Assembly: GCA_949152475.1 (NCBI GenBank)
Contig: OX424561.1
Location: 5,518,001 to 5,582,000, forward strand
Source: Terebella lapidaria
Lineage: Eukaryota > Annelida > Polychaeta > Terebellida > Terebellidae
Direction: 5' to 3'
DNA: 64,000 nt
Made by a program: the position numbers and the translations under genes. This document shows positions 1-11,074 of this stretch, in pieces (positions within the stretch are counted from its first letter, which is position 1; each line of letters opens with the position of its first letter). The notes under the pieces were generated by a model, which had not been told where the DNA came from, did no database searches, and saw only the letters and a list, made by a program, of their open reading frames with translations.

Positions 1-385
1 TATCAATTGCTCCGTTATATTTGACTGTGTCACGCATCAAATTTGACATTAGATCAGCGATTCAACACTTTATCGTAAGCACACGCTAGAACCATAGGGG
101 TTTCTCTGATTTTGACAAAATCTATTTGTTTTTGTGGTTTGCCGAGTCCAATATGAGATGCAGATCTGACCCACTAGGCGCTGCATAATTGACCCACAAG
201 GGGCTGAAGAAATGTACCACCATTCCGGTTCATGAAATTCGTTTTTCTTTGTAGAAAATCCCCTATTTACTCATTTCATGTTATTTTTTCCTAATTCAAA
301 ACCTTCAGAATGGATTAGTACACGAATGAACGTGTCATTAAATATGAATGTGTTATAATGCAATAAACTTGCGAGTGATGGTTAT
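1..385 (+). repeat. Left arm of terminal inverted repeat
   Basis: Reverse complement of 5313-5699. Shared landmarks are the TATCAATTGCTCC end, a GCCGAGTCC block near 145 and a CCTAATTCAAAACCTTC block near 290. The match fades after about 385. Confidence 0.75.
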
Positions 386-1621
386 CATGGTGCATGGTTT
401 GAGAAGTCTCATTAGGCCAGGAAATGAGCACCAAAGAAGACCATGTTGTCGAAGAACATACAACATCTCTGGTAACATTTCGACAATTGCCTGTAACTCT
501 TCGTCCTGGGAGTGAAGGAAGTATGAGATTTGCCTGCATCATCATAACTGTTTCGGAATAAATTTTTCTTCTTCAATGATTTTGTTTCCTCATGAACTGT
601 TTTTTTTTTTTGGCTGCTGGACTCTTCCCAAGAGTTATAGTCAATTCACTCACGTTTACGGAGAGGTCCTCCTCTACAGAATATATTTTGTTCTGTAATG
701 TGACCCCCGAAACTCCGTATGTCTTTGAGTGCACCTTGCATGGCCCGTCCACTCTGTTCACACAACTGTGGTACTCTCATTTTATTCCAGTGTTCTGGTG
801 ATGATTAAAGTCTAACTCAAGTCAGAATGAATTTCAAGTTATTATACTTTGTGCGATAGAAAATGCAAAAGGTAATATGCTGGCTTTTACAGAACCTTAA
901 TATCTCTAACCGTTCTCGAGATATTACCAATTTTGTGTCATTTTTTTTTAAATATTTGTACTTGAATTATGAAGCCCATTAGTTATTATAATGAGTATTC
1001 GGGACGTCACACAGGTAACTCACTTTAATTAGCTATTTTCAAAGGCCTTTTCTGACTGATCCGTGCATAGTATTGCTGAATAATGCGAATATAACAATGA
1101 TGATAGAAAATATACCACACCCATAAGATGTGTCTGGTCACCATGCCAACCGTATTTAACATACGGCCCATAGCAACGTGGTTGCTAGGGGACTTAACTC
1201 GGGACTGGTAAGCAAAATGACGTTTAAAATTATTCAATGGATTTCAGAAAAGGCTCTTATCCACATTTTCACCGGTTTTATGGTACCTAATTCAATATTC
1301 AGGGCGTTGGGCCCCTAGCAACCATGGTTGCTATGGGTCATATCTCGAGAATAGTTACCTTGGCAACCAATTATGGAAATTGAATACTGATTATATCTCA
1401 TGCCAAACAGAGCACATGCCAAATAAAGGTCATGTTATCATCGTACATATTTGAAAATAGACGTTTCATTACCTTGATTAACTTGTTTTACCCTTGTGAC
1501 GTCATGATTACTCATTATAATAGTTAATTAGGCACAAGAAATTGAGCCCAACATTTTCACTTAAACTGTCATATCTTCATAAATAATTGGGTATTGACAT
1601 ACTGTAAAATCTATAATAAGT

Positions 1622-1735
1622 ATGGGATAGTGACCCAGGTTGAGTGATTCGCCCAGTTAGTAACCTCCCACGAGCGCGAAGCGCGAGGGGGGGTTACTAA
1701 CTGTGCGAATCACGAAACCGTGGTCACTATCCTAT
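1622..1735. repeat. Hairpin-forming inverted repeat
   Basis: Arms beginning GGATAGTGACC and ending GGTCACTATCC enclose a second palindrome (AGTTAGTAACC against GGTTACTAACT) around a GCGCGAAGCGCG centre. It is one of several such palindromes in this element. Confidence 0.65.
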
Positions 1736-1934
1736 ATAGTGCATGATTTCACCCCCTGGCCATTACGACCCATAACGCTACAGTTCGACCAGACATGCAC
1801 ATAAATGGTCACACTTGAATGGACACAATAACTAAAATTAGCTACTGGTCCCATTGTTCTCCAGAGGTCGATAACTAACTTATACACCCGCTAGCAGGTA
1901 TGTAACTAACAACAATAGAGCCAGTAGCTAAGTC

Positions 1935-2037
1935 AGATATACACTTCGCGCTTCGGTGAATTAGAATATTATGAAACCTCGCGGCTTCGCCGCTCGGTCC
2001 ATAATATTCTAATTCACCTCGCGCTCAGTGTATATCT
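1935..2037. repeat. Hairpin-forming inverted repeat
   Basis: AGATATACACT with GTGAATTAGAATATTATG on the left is mirrored on the right by CATAATATTCTAATTCAC and AGTGTATATCT. The GC-rich loop GCGGCTTCGCCGC is itself palindromic. Confidence 0.7.
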
Positions 2038-2191
2038 ATTACATACTTGACTGAAAATTACCGTGAATACATAACCCCTTGTATATGATGCCGATTAATG
2101 TATTGCAATTTTCAAAATGCGGTCAAGTGGAACCAAGATCAACAGTAGGCTAACATGCAACTGACGGCTTCGGCTCAACTCAGATATTTAC

Positions 2192-3200
2192 ATGGCGACA
2201 TTCAACTCCAGAGAGCATTCTGTTGTTATGGCTACCCGTACTATGCACATAGTCCAACCGAGCATGTTTCTAGTGGATGTGTTTACCTGTTTCCCTAGTA
2301 ACTTGTTTGTGTGTATTACTCACATGAACCATTATAAAAGCGAACGCGGCAAGAGGCGCGCTCACTTTACCACGGAAAACACTGCAATAACGTTCAATGG
2401 TGCGAAAATGCATACCTTGGATATCAGCACTGGGGATTTCAATCCGTATTCAAACCTGTTGTTAATGGCGGAATACAATCATTGCAAAACGTTTATTCTT
2501 AGAATGATGAGAACGATGGTGTGACCGGATATCAGCAAGACTTAGCGGGTGAGTTTTTTTACCTATTTGATTGCATTGGATTATGAACAACAATTAGCAT
2601 TCTTTCCCCTTTCCGGCCCTTTTCCATCTGCATTAACAAATTGGCTGTACCTGTCTACCTGTCCTGTACCTGTCCACCAAGATATATAGAAGTTGACTGA
2701 ATTAAAATAGTGTTACTGTTCTAACTGAATAAGCCTCGTCATAATGTAGCGGGACATATTTAAAGAGAAATCCTATCCTGCATTTCCCTACTCGTTATCA
2801 AAAGAAAACGAATTATATATTTTCAGTTTACTCGTGAGATTCACAAGCTTGGAGATGTCGACGGTGAACTATTAAGGCTGGTTCGGCTGGTTCTAAAGAT
2901 TGATCCATTGCATCAAAATGCGACAGGTAAGGTAATTACATGATATGAACGTTCTGTTTAAGTATAATACGGGACATGCGATATAAATGTAATTACCTAA
3001 ACGAATATTGTCTTTCAAGTTTATACCATCTATATTCACAGTGCAAGAACAACGAGCGTGCATAGCTGCATGTTTCTCAGCGGATTTCTGCAGGATTTCG
3101 CCCCAGTTCTGGAAATACATGTATGTGGAATATCGCAGGAATATCAAAAGATCTGGAATCACAAAAACACCGTTTTCACTGGATAAGGGCGGATAATTTC
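2192..3200 (+). other. Promoter-like/exon unit A (duplicated with 3930-4875)
   Basis: A TATAAAA box near 2335 is followed by a conserved block ending in GCGCGCTCACTTT, a possible first exon ending at a GTGAGT donor near 2549, a second open segment (about 2826-2931) ending in GTAAGG, and a third conserved block after CTGCAG near 3090. The same order of blocks recurs 1.7 kb downstream. I could not assemble a convincing protein across the putative exons. It may be a short gene of the element or a non-coding transcript. Confidence 0.35.
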
Positions 3201-3568
3201 AATAACTATTAACTATGTACCAATATATCGTCGACAAAATGTGGATATATCGTATGGATACAAGTTACTACTAAATGATGCTATACTGTGCAACTCTATA
3301 TGCATTTCAATTTGTTTTCAATATGTGATTTTGATGTGCATTTGTGTGTTCTTGTGATCGATGGAAATTAAATGTGTACAAAACTGTTATTTTCCATATA
3401 CACGTTTTCCCACCAACACTCGTAAGTGGTAGGTTCCATACCGAGAACCTGCAGGTTATTATCTGAAATATTAACCTCTCGGGAGGTTAATATTTTATTT
3501 ATTAACCTCCAGGCGGAGTTCCTAACATGGATAATTACCCTTGAGAACAATGGGACACTCCCCAAATC

Positions 3569-3692
3569 ATGCACTATGTATAGGATAATGCCCTAGGCTG
3601 AGTATTTCTCACGAATAGAGACCGAGGCCGAAGGCCGAGGTTTCTATTCGTGAGGAATACGAAGCCGTAGGCATTATCCGACATAGTGCATG
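3569..3692. repeat. Near-perfect long palindrome
   Basis: The flanks ATGCACTATGT and ACATAGTGCAT pair, followed inward by GGATAATGCC with GGCATTATCC and CACGAATAGA with TCTATTCGTG, around a GGCCGAAGGCC centre. A cruciform-capable repeat, apparently a short insertion of its own. Just downstream are two poly-C tracts (about 3697-3712 and 3750-3765). Confidence 0.7.
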
Positions 3693-3929
3693 CACCTCCC
3701 CCCCCCCCCCCCACACACGCACACATTTCTGGTACAAGCCACTACCAACCCCCCCCCCCCCCCCCATACACTTTACTTAATTCACTATATATCAAAAGAA
3801 CAAAACTGCAAATGCAACGCACAGTCCTTGCCCAATCAAGTGTATCCGTCAGGAAAGCTTTGGATCTATTACTCGCTACAGAAACTGCTTCACCACATGA
3901 CTCAGCTCATAGATTTGTACCTTCAACCC

Positions 3930-4875
3930 TAGCCCGCATTCTGTTGTTATGGCTACAGTATGCATGGTTCCAATTGAGTGTGTTTCTGGTGGACTCGCAC
4001 TGTGCCTTTGAGCTGTTTTCTCCCCCTAGTAACGCGTTTGTGAGTATTGCTCAAATGGAACCCTATAAAAACAAACGCGGCAAAAGGCGCGCTCACTTTG
4101 AAACAGCATGCTACGTGACATCAACTTCGTGATGAAAAATGCAACACATGGATACGATGCATGCGGATATAAACACGTGTTCTGACGCGCTTGTTTGTTG
4201 GATACATTTGCAAAATCTTATTCCTGGGAATGACTCAAAATGTTTGTCTAACCAGATACAGTATATGAACAACATACCAGATTTGTAAACCGGTGAGTAT
4301 ATCACTTTTTTCTTTGAATTCAAAACAAAATTAGCATTTTTTCCTCCTGCATTATCCAACGGGTTGTATTCGTTAACAAAGAATTGAATCATAATATATG
4401 CCCGAACAAATATCTTTATCCTGCGTTCTTTCAATATTCATAAGAAAATAAAATCGATTTGTACACATGTATTTACAGAATTCCTCGTAAAATCACTACG
4501 GCGATTCTAAAGTTTGATCCATGACTTCCATGACTTCAACGTACGACTGGTAAGTAAACGTTTTTTTGTGTGTGCTATTCGTGCATTTAATTTATATGGC
4601 GGAGTGAAAGTTCTATTCAAATTGTTCCCATAATACATATGCTGAATAGCTATAAACTAGATTTGAAGAGAAACATCAAACATTCATGCTTGTATATTTC
4701 ATTCATGTTTGCAGGAAAATTACGTTATGCGTGATCTCTGGAGGCTACCCTAGGATTCCGGTACATTTGCGGATGTGGAATATCGCAGGATTATTATCAA
4801 AACCTCCGGAATTCCAAGGATATTGTGGATATATACGTTTTCACTGGATTTCTGCAGAAGGCGGATGATTTCATG
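3930..4875 (+). other. Promoter-like/exon unit B (diverged copy of unit A)
   Basis: It repeats the unit A landmarks: ATTCTGTTGTTATGGCTAC at the start, a TATAAAA box near 4066, GCGCGCTCACTTT, a GTGAGT donor near 4291, an acceptor-like TTACAG near 4480, a GTAAGT donor near 4551, and a GTGGAATATCGCAGGA block after TTGCAG. The signals are conserved better than the sequence between them, which favours a functional transcription unit in the past, but no protein is recognised. Confidence 0.35.
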
Positions 4876-5027
4876 AACCAAATGTCCAAAAATTAACAAA
4901 ACTGTTGTGACCCATGGATTAAACTCGCACACCATAGCGATAAGCTGTTGATGTACATCGAGTAATATAAGTCTGATACATGTATATGCTTGGCAATAAA
5001 AAATACAATCCGGTGTTTATTGTGTCC

Positions 5028-5140
5028 ACCAGTATTGAATTTTTTTGATTCAATACCTGGGACAGGTATTTATTGGAAATAGATACCTCCCACAGAGGTA
5101 TTTATTACAAATAGATACCTGCTCGAGACAATGGAATCAT
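5028..5140. repeat. Short interleaved inverted repeats (AATACCT/AGGTATT)
   Basis: Several alternating copies of GATACCT and AGGTATTTATT form overlapping small hairpins close to the right inverted repeat. A related AT-rich hairpin (AACCTC/GAGGTT) lies near 3470-3512. Confidence 0.45.
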
Positions 5141-5312
5141 GCACTATTTCGTGAGATTCACTCTATCATCTGTCAAAAATTAGTATCCTGACTTTAGTTG
5201 GACTTAATGAAATGCTTCAATACTGAAAACGCATGATGTGACTTGTCACAATATCCAGAGGTTATTAGATCTTCCATTGTGATCTTGTACGCGTTCCTGA
5301 ACTGTTAATGAT

Positions 5313-5699
5313 TGTTAACCATCACATGCAAGTTCATTGCATTATAACACACTAATATACGATGACACGTTTATTCGTGTACTATTCCATTCTAGAAGTT
5401 TTGAATTAGGAAAAAATAACATGAAATTAGTAAATTGGTGATTTTCTACAAAGAAAAACGAATTTCATGGACCGAAATAGTGGTACATTTTTTCATCCCC
5501 TTGTGGGTCACTGATGCATCGCCTAATGGGTCACATCTGCATCTCATATGGGACTCGGCAAACCACAAGAACAAACAGATTTTGTCAAAATCAGAGGAAC
5601 CCCCATGGTTCTAGCGTATGCTTACGATAAAGTGTTGAATCGCTGATCTAATGTCAAATTTGAGGCGTGACACAGTCAAATATAATGGAGCAATTGATA
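5313..5699 (-). repeat. Right arm of terminal inverted repeat
   Basis: Mirror copy of 1-385. It ends at GGAGCAATTGATA; the following bases have no partner inside the window because the left copy starts at base 1. Confidence 0.75.
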
Positions 5700-7257
5700 C
5701 GTTTGGGTGTGAAATGGGTGATAAATGGGGAATGTTTACCTTGTGCTCGCTCTGCATAAAAAATATCTGCTGTCATGTTGTTTAATCGCCGCTAAAAATC
5801 CGTTTTGAGTATATTGAACGTAACTACAATATTCTATTGAGTAGTTCCTCGGATTTAGTATGCATTTGCATCACCAAACTGAACAGCCGAAAATTTACCT
5901 TGCCTGTTTTCCGCGAAATTTGCAGAAAAACACCACCTCCAGTGACCAAATCTTCAAACTGCTTGCGCACTGTGGGATAGAGAATGATCGGCCTGCCTAC
6001 CTTGACGGTTGCCACAGTATCTAGACAAATAACAATGACGTCATCAGACTATGTATAGAACTCGCCCACAAGGCGGGCCGATTTGAGGAAAAAATGATGC
6101 GAGATTGACTGGCCCGAACTTGAATCTTGATTTGGAAACTCACTTTAGGCACGTAATACAAATTTGTACTACTTCTCATTCCTTAGACAGAATAAAGCTA
6201 TCGCAGAATGAATAAATTTTGTCAATTCTAAAAGTGATTATAGTTTTAAATTGGAAACTGCCGGCTTATTAATCACACAACGACCCAGTAGCCGGACACT
6301 TTGACTGCGGCCTGATACCGGCCAGTGAATGGTATTCTTCACATGAATATTCGCAGAAGAATGATGCATTCCAAAAAAAACAGCCCATATCAACAATACT
6401 TTTCATAATTTCAACCGCAGTCTTTATCAACAAGCTAAACAGTCGTAAATGCTCTCATCTTGTGAAATTAGAGATGAAGTTACTGCATAGATTTCGAGCA
6501 AAATTCCAAAAGGTGCAATTTTGGTCAATTTGGGCCTTTTCACCCTACATTTCGGGCCTTTCGAGCAGTTCAAGGTCTTCTTTCTCCATACACAAGCTAA
6601 ACAGTCTTAAATGTCATCCCCATGTGCAATAAGAAAAGTGCTGAATAGTTTTCGAAAAATGTGCCAGAAAGTTAAATATTGGCCATTTCGGATATTTGGG
6701 GCCTATATTTCGAGCCGTTTGAGCGATCTAAGACCTACCATTTATATACACAGGCGGACGACGGAGAACGAACACAAAGCCCTGCCACTAGGTTATCGGA
6801 CCATAGGTCCGTAAAACTAAAAACAATGGGCTAAAATACCAATTTTTCTAGTGGTGCAATATGTGTATACTAGCTGGTATAACTATGACTTTATTATGTT
6901 TGATGTGTGGAAATATAACTTTACAACTAAACTCTGCTACTACACTTCTCCAGAGATAGATGTGATTTGACATTTCTTCTTCATATATTTTATCTTCATT
7001 CATAACATTATTCATAATTATAGACTTGCTTCACGAATATCAAGGGAAGGCGGTCTATTTATTTCCATTTTTATTGATAAGCACTTATTTTATAAAGCAA
7101 AATATCGAACAGCACTGCTCCAAAAAAAGTATGAATTACAAAAAAGTAATAATATGATAGATCCTACATTTACATTATGAAAACATTAGAATCATCAAAA
7201 TATATCAGGTGTGAATTTTGTGACACCTGGTGTAACTCGCTTTGTAATAATAATGAC
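5700..7257. other. Intergenic; dispersed repeat fragment only
   Basis: No convincing gene. The stretch from about 6430 to 6830 resembles 30040-30450: both have a CGAGC(C/G)-TT-GAGCGAT block and end with TAGGTTATCGGACCATAGGT, which contains the palindrome GGACCATAGGTCC. This looks like a dispersed repeat family. The small open frames here show no family features. Confidence 0.5.
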
Positions 7258-8447
7258 TTAATCGCCTTGCCCAGCACTCAGAATCTCAAGTGCTGCCTCT
7301 GCACACCTGTCGAGTGCTTTCTCCAAAATTTTAGCGATTTCCATTTTCATCTCCTTCTTGAATCCAGTCACGTAGGCGAAGAAACTCAATGGCAGAATCG
7401 TAAAAGGGAGAAAAAGACGAACAATTGCAAGAAGAACCGGTCCAATGGCCCCAAAGAGTTCACGGGTTTCCTCTGTCAGGATCCTATAATCTACATCCAA
7501 CTTCGATAGATTTTCCTTTGTCAGACCAAACTGATCCTTGTAGAAGTTGACCTCGGTGACGATTCGACCATCCGAGGTTTGTGCCCAAATCTCATCTATG
7601 GAGGCCATGCGAGCAACTATCGGGATTCTCTTCATAAGGTCAGCTTTCTTTTTGCCAATAATTTCCTCTAAACAAGCAGCCAGGGAGAAGATGAGAGACA
7701 ACCGTTTGTTTGCAGGAGCAGTCCTTACGATGGTCTCCATTAGGCGTGGGAAATCATAATTGGCTTTGTATTTGAGATGGGTACTGGCGATAAATATGTT
7801 GTCAGTGGGTAACCTCCCTTTCAGATTGTCTGCACAGTCCTTACGAACGCTCATCATCACCTTCTTGGGGTCGTGTTTCCGGGGTTGAACTTGCTTGTCA
7901 TTGTATAGGTCAGCATCGATCTTGGTGCGCAAGAAATAGAACTGTTTCTTCATAATACGGATGGACTCGGCCAAGTACAGGTCACCCTCTTTGAACCTCT
8001 CACTGGACAGAATCAGGAAGAAGTCATACTTCTTGAAGTCCACCAATTCCAAGTACTTTTCTCTGGGAAAATTCGCAGTTCCGATTCCAGGAAGGTCCCA
8101 GTACACGATGTTGGGGTGTTGGGGGTCTGGTACGCCTTTACTCTCATCGTGGTCTCCGTGACTCCCACTGCAGCAGCCCAATCGTCATCACCATACAAAT
8201 TCCGAACACAGTTGATGAAAGAGGACTTACCAGAGCCAGACTGCCCAGTGACTGCCACGTTGATGGGAGCTGAATGGTGCTTGTTCAGAAGCTTCTTCAG
8301 TAACTTGTGCAGGTTTTTGACACCGTGATTCTGGATGTGTTCGTCAATCTCTCGTTGGACATCCTCAGGCAGACTGAGTGACTGTTCATAGCTCTCATTA
8401 GAAGCGGTAAACTTGCTATCGGATGTTTCTCCTTCAATTTCTGTCAT
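7258..8447 (-). pseudogene. Immunity-related (IRG/IIGP-like) GTPase, one frameshift
   Basis: Two overlapping minus-strand frames together form one IRG-type GTPase of about 400 residues. The first (start ATG at 8447) has an N-terminal helical stretch and the P-loop GQSGSGKSS. The second carries the G3 motif DLPGIG, the switch-to-G4 region and the helical C-terminal domain with a hydrophobic segment near AIVRLFLPFTILPL, ending at 7258. Continuity is lost by a one-base shift at about 8130-8150, just after the VGVTETT motif, where the downstream frame resumes at ESKGVP. In vertebrates, family members are interferon-induced or constitutive GTPases acting on pathogen vacuoles and membranes; invertebrate members are less studied and often have single-exon coding regions, as here. 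It is either a recent pseudogene or a sequencing error. It is the only host-like gene in the window. Confidence 0.85.
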
Positions 8448-9640
8448 ATATGAGAAAATAATTTACAAAAATTTAAGATAATTTTCCGTTCATTGCTTTT
8501 ATTCACCTCTAAACTACTACATGCTTCTTTTCGACCCTAATAATCATTCTAAATAGAAAATTCACGTGATTGAACTAGGCACGATCATCTGCCTCATGAC
8601 CCGTGCTCCTTTTCTCGCCAAAATGACGGGTGCCCGTGCGCGCAAACGCAGCAACTTCACTGTTCTGGCTCAAGCAAAAAGGAGCTGCTAGCACAAGAAA
8701 TGGTGTGGAGGATAGTAAAGTCTTCTACTGTAATACTTTAGATATGAGTAATAGCAATAAACGGAAAATTACTTTAAATTTTTGGAAGTTTATTCTATAC
8801 ATCACCAATCTAGACTACTACATGCTCAGTGAGTCATGAAATAGACGATCAGTCAAGGTCTTAAGCAAATCAGAATGTCAAGCAAACTCAGAATGTAATA
8901 CTTTATTGACAAATAAAGCATACATACCCAAATTTGGCATTCACTCGACAAAAATTCACCGATCGCTCAAAATTGACGCTCTCCTCGAGCCCAAAGCCAA
9001 GAAATAAGAACAACTTGTGTACTATACATGTATTGTGCAGATTAAAACCCTGACTTCCTGTCCAGCTGGTCAGACGACTTTCTGAGCCACGGCTAGTGGT
9101 CCCCGACTAAATATTGGTGGCCTTGTTTTGCTGCATGCCAGCATTGAAGAAGTAATACCCGATGAATGTCATTGAATTAATCCACATTTCGGCCCTTATG
9201 ATATATTCTAACTCAATATTCAATCGGGCCGCCCAAGACATCGAGATGTGTCAGAATAGTGTAACTGGCTGGTAAGGCTGATAAGGAAAGAATAGACGTT
9301 TTGAATCTTTTCTGATCATTTTCGTGTGAATGATTTAAATTCTCATCGCATGCACAGGACATAACAAAGCATCCGACACAATCCATACGTGACCGACGAT
9401 AGACGGCAGCACAATCGGACTGAATAGACGTGGAATCAATACCCAGTATTAAGTATTCCGAGCAAACAAAGCAGGGTCCGTTATCCAATCTCATAGTCCG
9501 GGGACAGAAAGTCATATCAGGCATACGAAGTGAGAGAAAACAAAAATGACATGGAAACTCATGAACCCCCAAAAATGGCCATTAGGAGGTGAAATCAGGT
9601 GTTCCGGAAAGAGTGAGCAATGCTTTCCCTCCCTCTACTG
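8448..9640. other. Intergenic, no gene seen
   Basis: Both strands lack a recognisable coding region. It includes the sequence upstream of the IRG gene and the target of the Gypsy-1 insertion. No clear repeat partner was seen elsewhere in the window. Confidence 0.5.
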
Positions 9641-9940
9641 TGTAGTAGAAACAGCTAGTAGAAACAGCAAGTGCTGCCACCTGGGGAATATAAACGAAAT
9701 TTATCAAGTATTTAGTGCTGCCCCTATCGACTATAACCTCCGTCATCCCCCGTACGGTGCTGCCCCTGTGGGAGGAACACGAGATACAGGGTAGAAGAAC
9801 GCCAACCCCCGAGAAGAACGGACCGGATCTCCGCTGCTGCTGATCGTTGCTGTGTCGGAGCCGCGGATTGCCGTTCTTGATTCCTTCTTCTCAACTTGTC
9901 ACTGGTATTTATCCAAGTATTATAAACCAGTTATACTATA
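9641..9940 (+). repeat. Gypsy-1 5' LTR
   Basis: 300 bp, starting TGTAGTAG and ending ACTATA (imperfect inverted ends rather than TG...CA). A TATAAA box at 9689-9694 could drive the element. The LTR holds a short tandem repeat (AGTAGAAACAGC twice) and three GTGCTGCC copies. No difference from the 3' LTR was found. Confidence 0.95.
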
Positions 9941-9942
9941 TT

Positions 9943-9960
9943 TGGTGTCAGAAGTGATTC
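9943..9960 (+). promoter_or_regulatory. Gypsy-1 primer-binding site (tRNA-Leu type)
   Basis: TGGTGTCAGAAGTG begins 2 bases after the LTR and is complementary to the 3' end of eukaryotic tRNA-Leu (which ends CACTTCTGACACCA). Homology continues with ATTCG after a 2-base gap. Confidence 0.8.
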
Positions 9961-11074
9961 GGGCGCCTGTATAGTAATTATCAGTGACACTTAGAAAATA
10001 TTTTTGCATGGAAAATTTCCATGTGCTTTCACTGGTAACTTAGTGAAGCGTGACGAAAGGCCACCTAAACGTCCCGTATTGATTTTTTTTCACGGGCTTT
10101 GCATTGCCGGGCCCTGTAATTGACTGGACAGTAGTCTAAAGTGTATAGCTCGTGTACATAAGGCACGCGCGCCGGATTAGAGAGTTGTATAATTTAGCTT
10201 GTCCTGTCTCCGACATGGGACGGGCTGTCACTGTAAATTTACAGTAACAGTTAGTTTACTCAGAATTTTGCCATTATCAGTTTGTTTCTGTCTCTGTCAT
10301 AGCACAAACTGTACTATAATTAGAAAGTTTTTTTTTCACTTAGCATTGTGCTCAGTGTACATCAGCATACTTGAGTGATTTATAGACTGAACCAATTCTA
10401 GTTTGTAGATTACGTTAGTATAAAAAGTTAAACATTTCTGGTATATTGTAAATTTTTCAAAACAACTTAGTTTTCACTAAATTGTAGTGGATCTAATTTA
10501 ATCTTTAATATTTTGAAGTGTATTTTGAGTCAGATATTTCTGTCCAGAATATAAAATAGATCTACATCTGTTTTTTCTTCTTATCTCATATTATACATCT
10601 AAAAACTATTTCGGCAACTAGTCTATTAACGATAGATTAGTATTAATTTTTCAATTTAATAAATTTTGGAAATAAGTTAATTTTGAAAATAATTTAAAAT
10701 TTTCCTAAATAAAACTTTACATATTTTCATCTTGGGTATTTAGTTTATTTTACCTCATCACTTCCGGGTTTTGACTTTGTCTCAGATATTATCATCTTAG
10801 ATAATTAGGGGTAGGAGTAGTGTGTATCTACTATATAATATCTGATATTACATACATTTTCGTGGTACTGCGCATTCGTTATATTGTGGATTTGCAACTT
10901 CGTGCTTAGTCAGATTCACACTAAAGTGTGAACTTATAATATTATAGTATTCAACTGGTAAAATAATACATTATTTTCAATTTAACAAAATCAGTACGTC
11001 CTGTAATTAGATAAGACATCTAACACGAGTAACTAACACGTCGCTGTGAGCACACTCACGCAAGCAATTTCGAC

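Larger units (their letters stand above)
1..5699. mobile_element. Large element with long terminal inverted repeats (left end may lie outside window)
   Basis: The first ~385 bases reappear as reverse complement at 5313-5699, with roughly 85-90% match by eye and small indels; position 1 pairs with 5699. The inverted repeats enclose about 5 kb with hairpins and two diverged copies of a TATA-plus-exon unit. No transposase is recognisable. The left repeat may begin before the window, so the outer terminus and target duplication cannot be read. The size and long inverted ends resemble foldback or MULE-like elements, but the superfamily is not assigned. Confidence 0.6.

Noticed and set aside
3686..4132. 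148-aa open frame starting with a proline run
   Set aside because: It begins in a poly-C tract and overlaps a palindrome and unit B; no family features.
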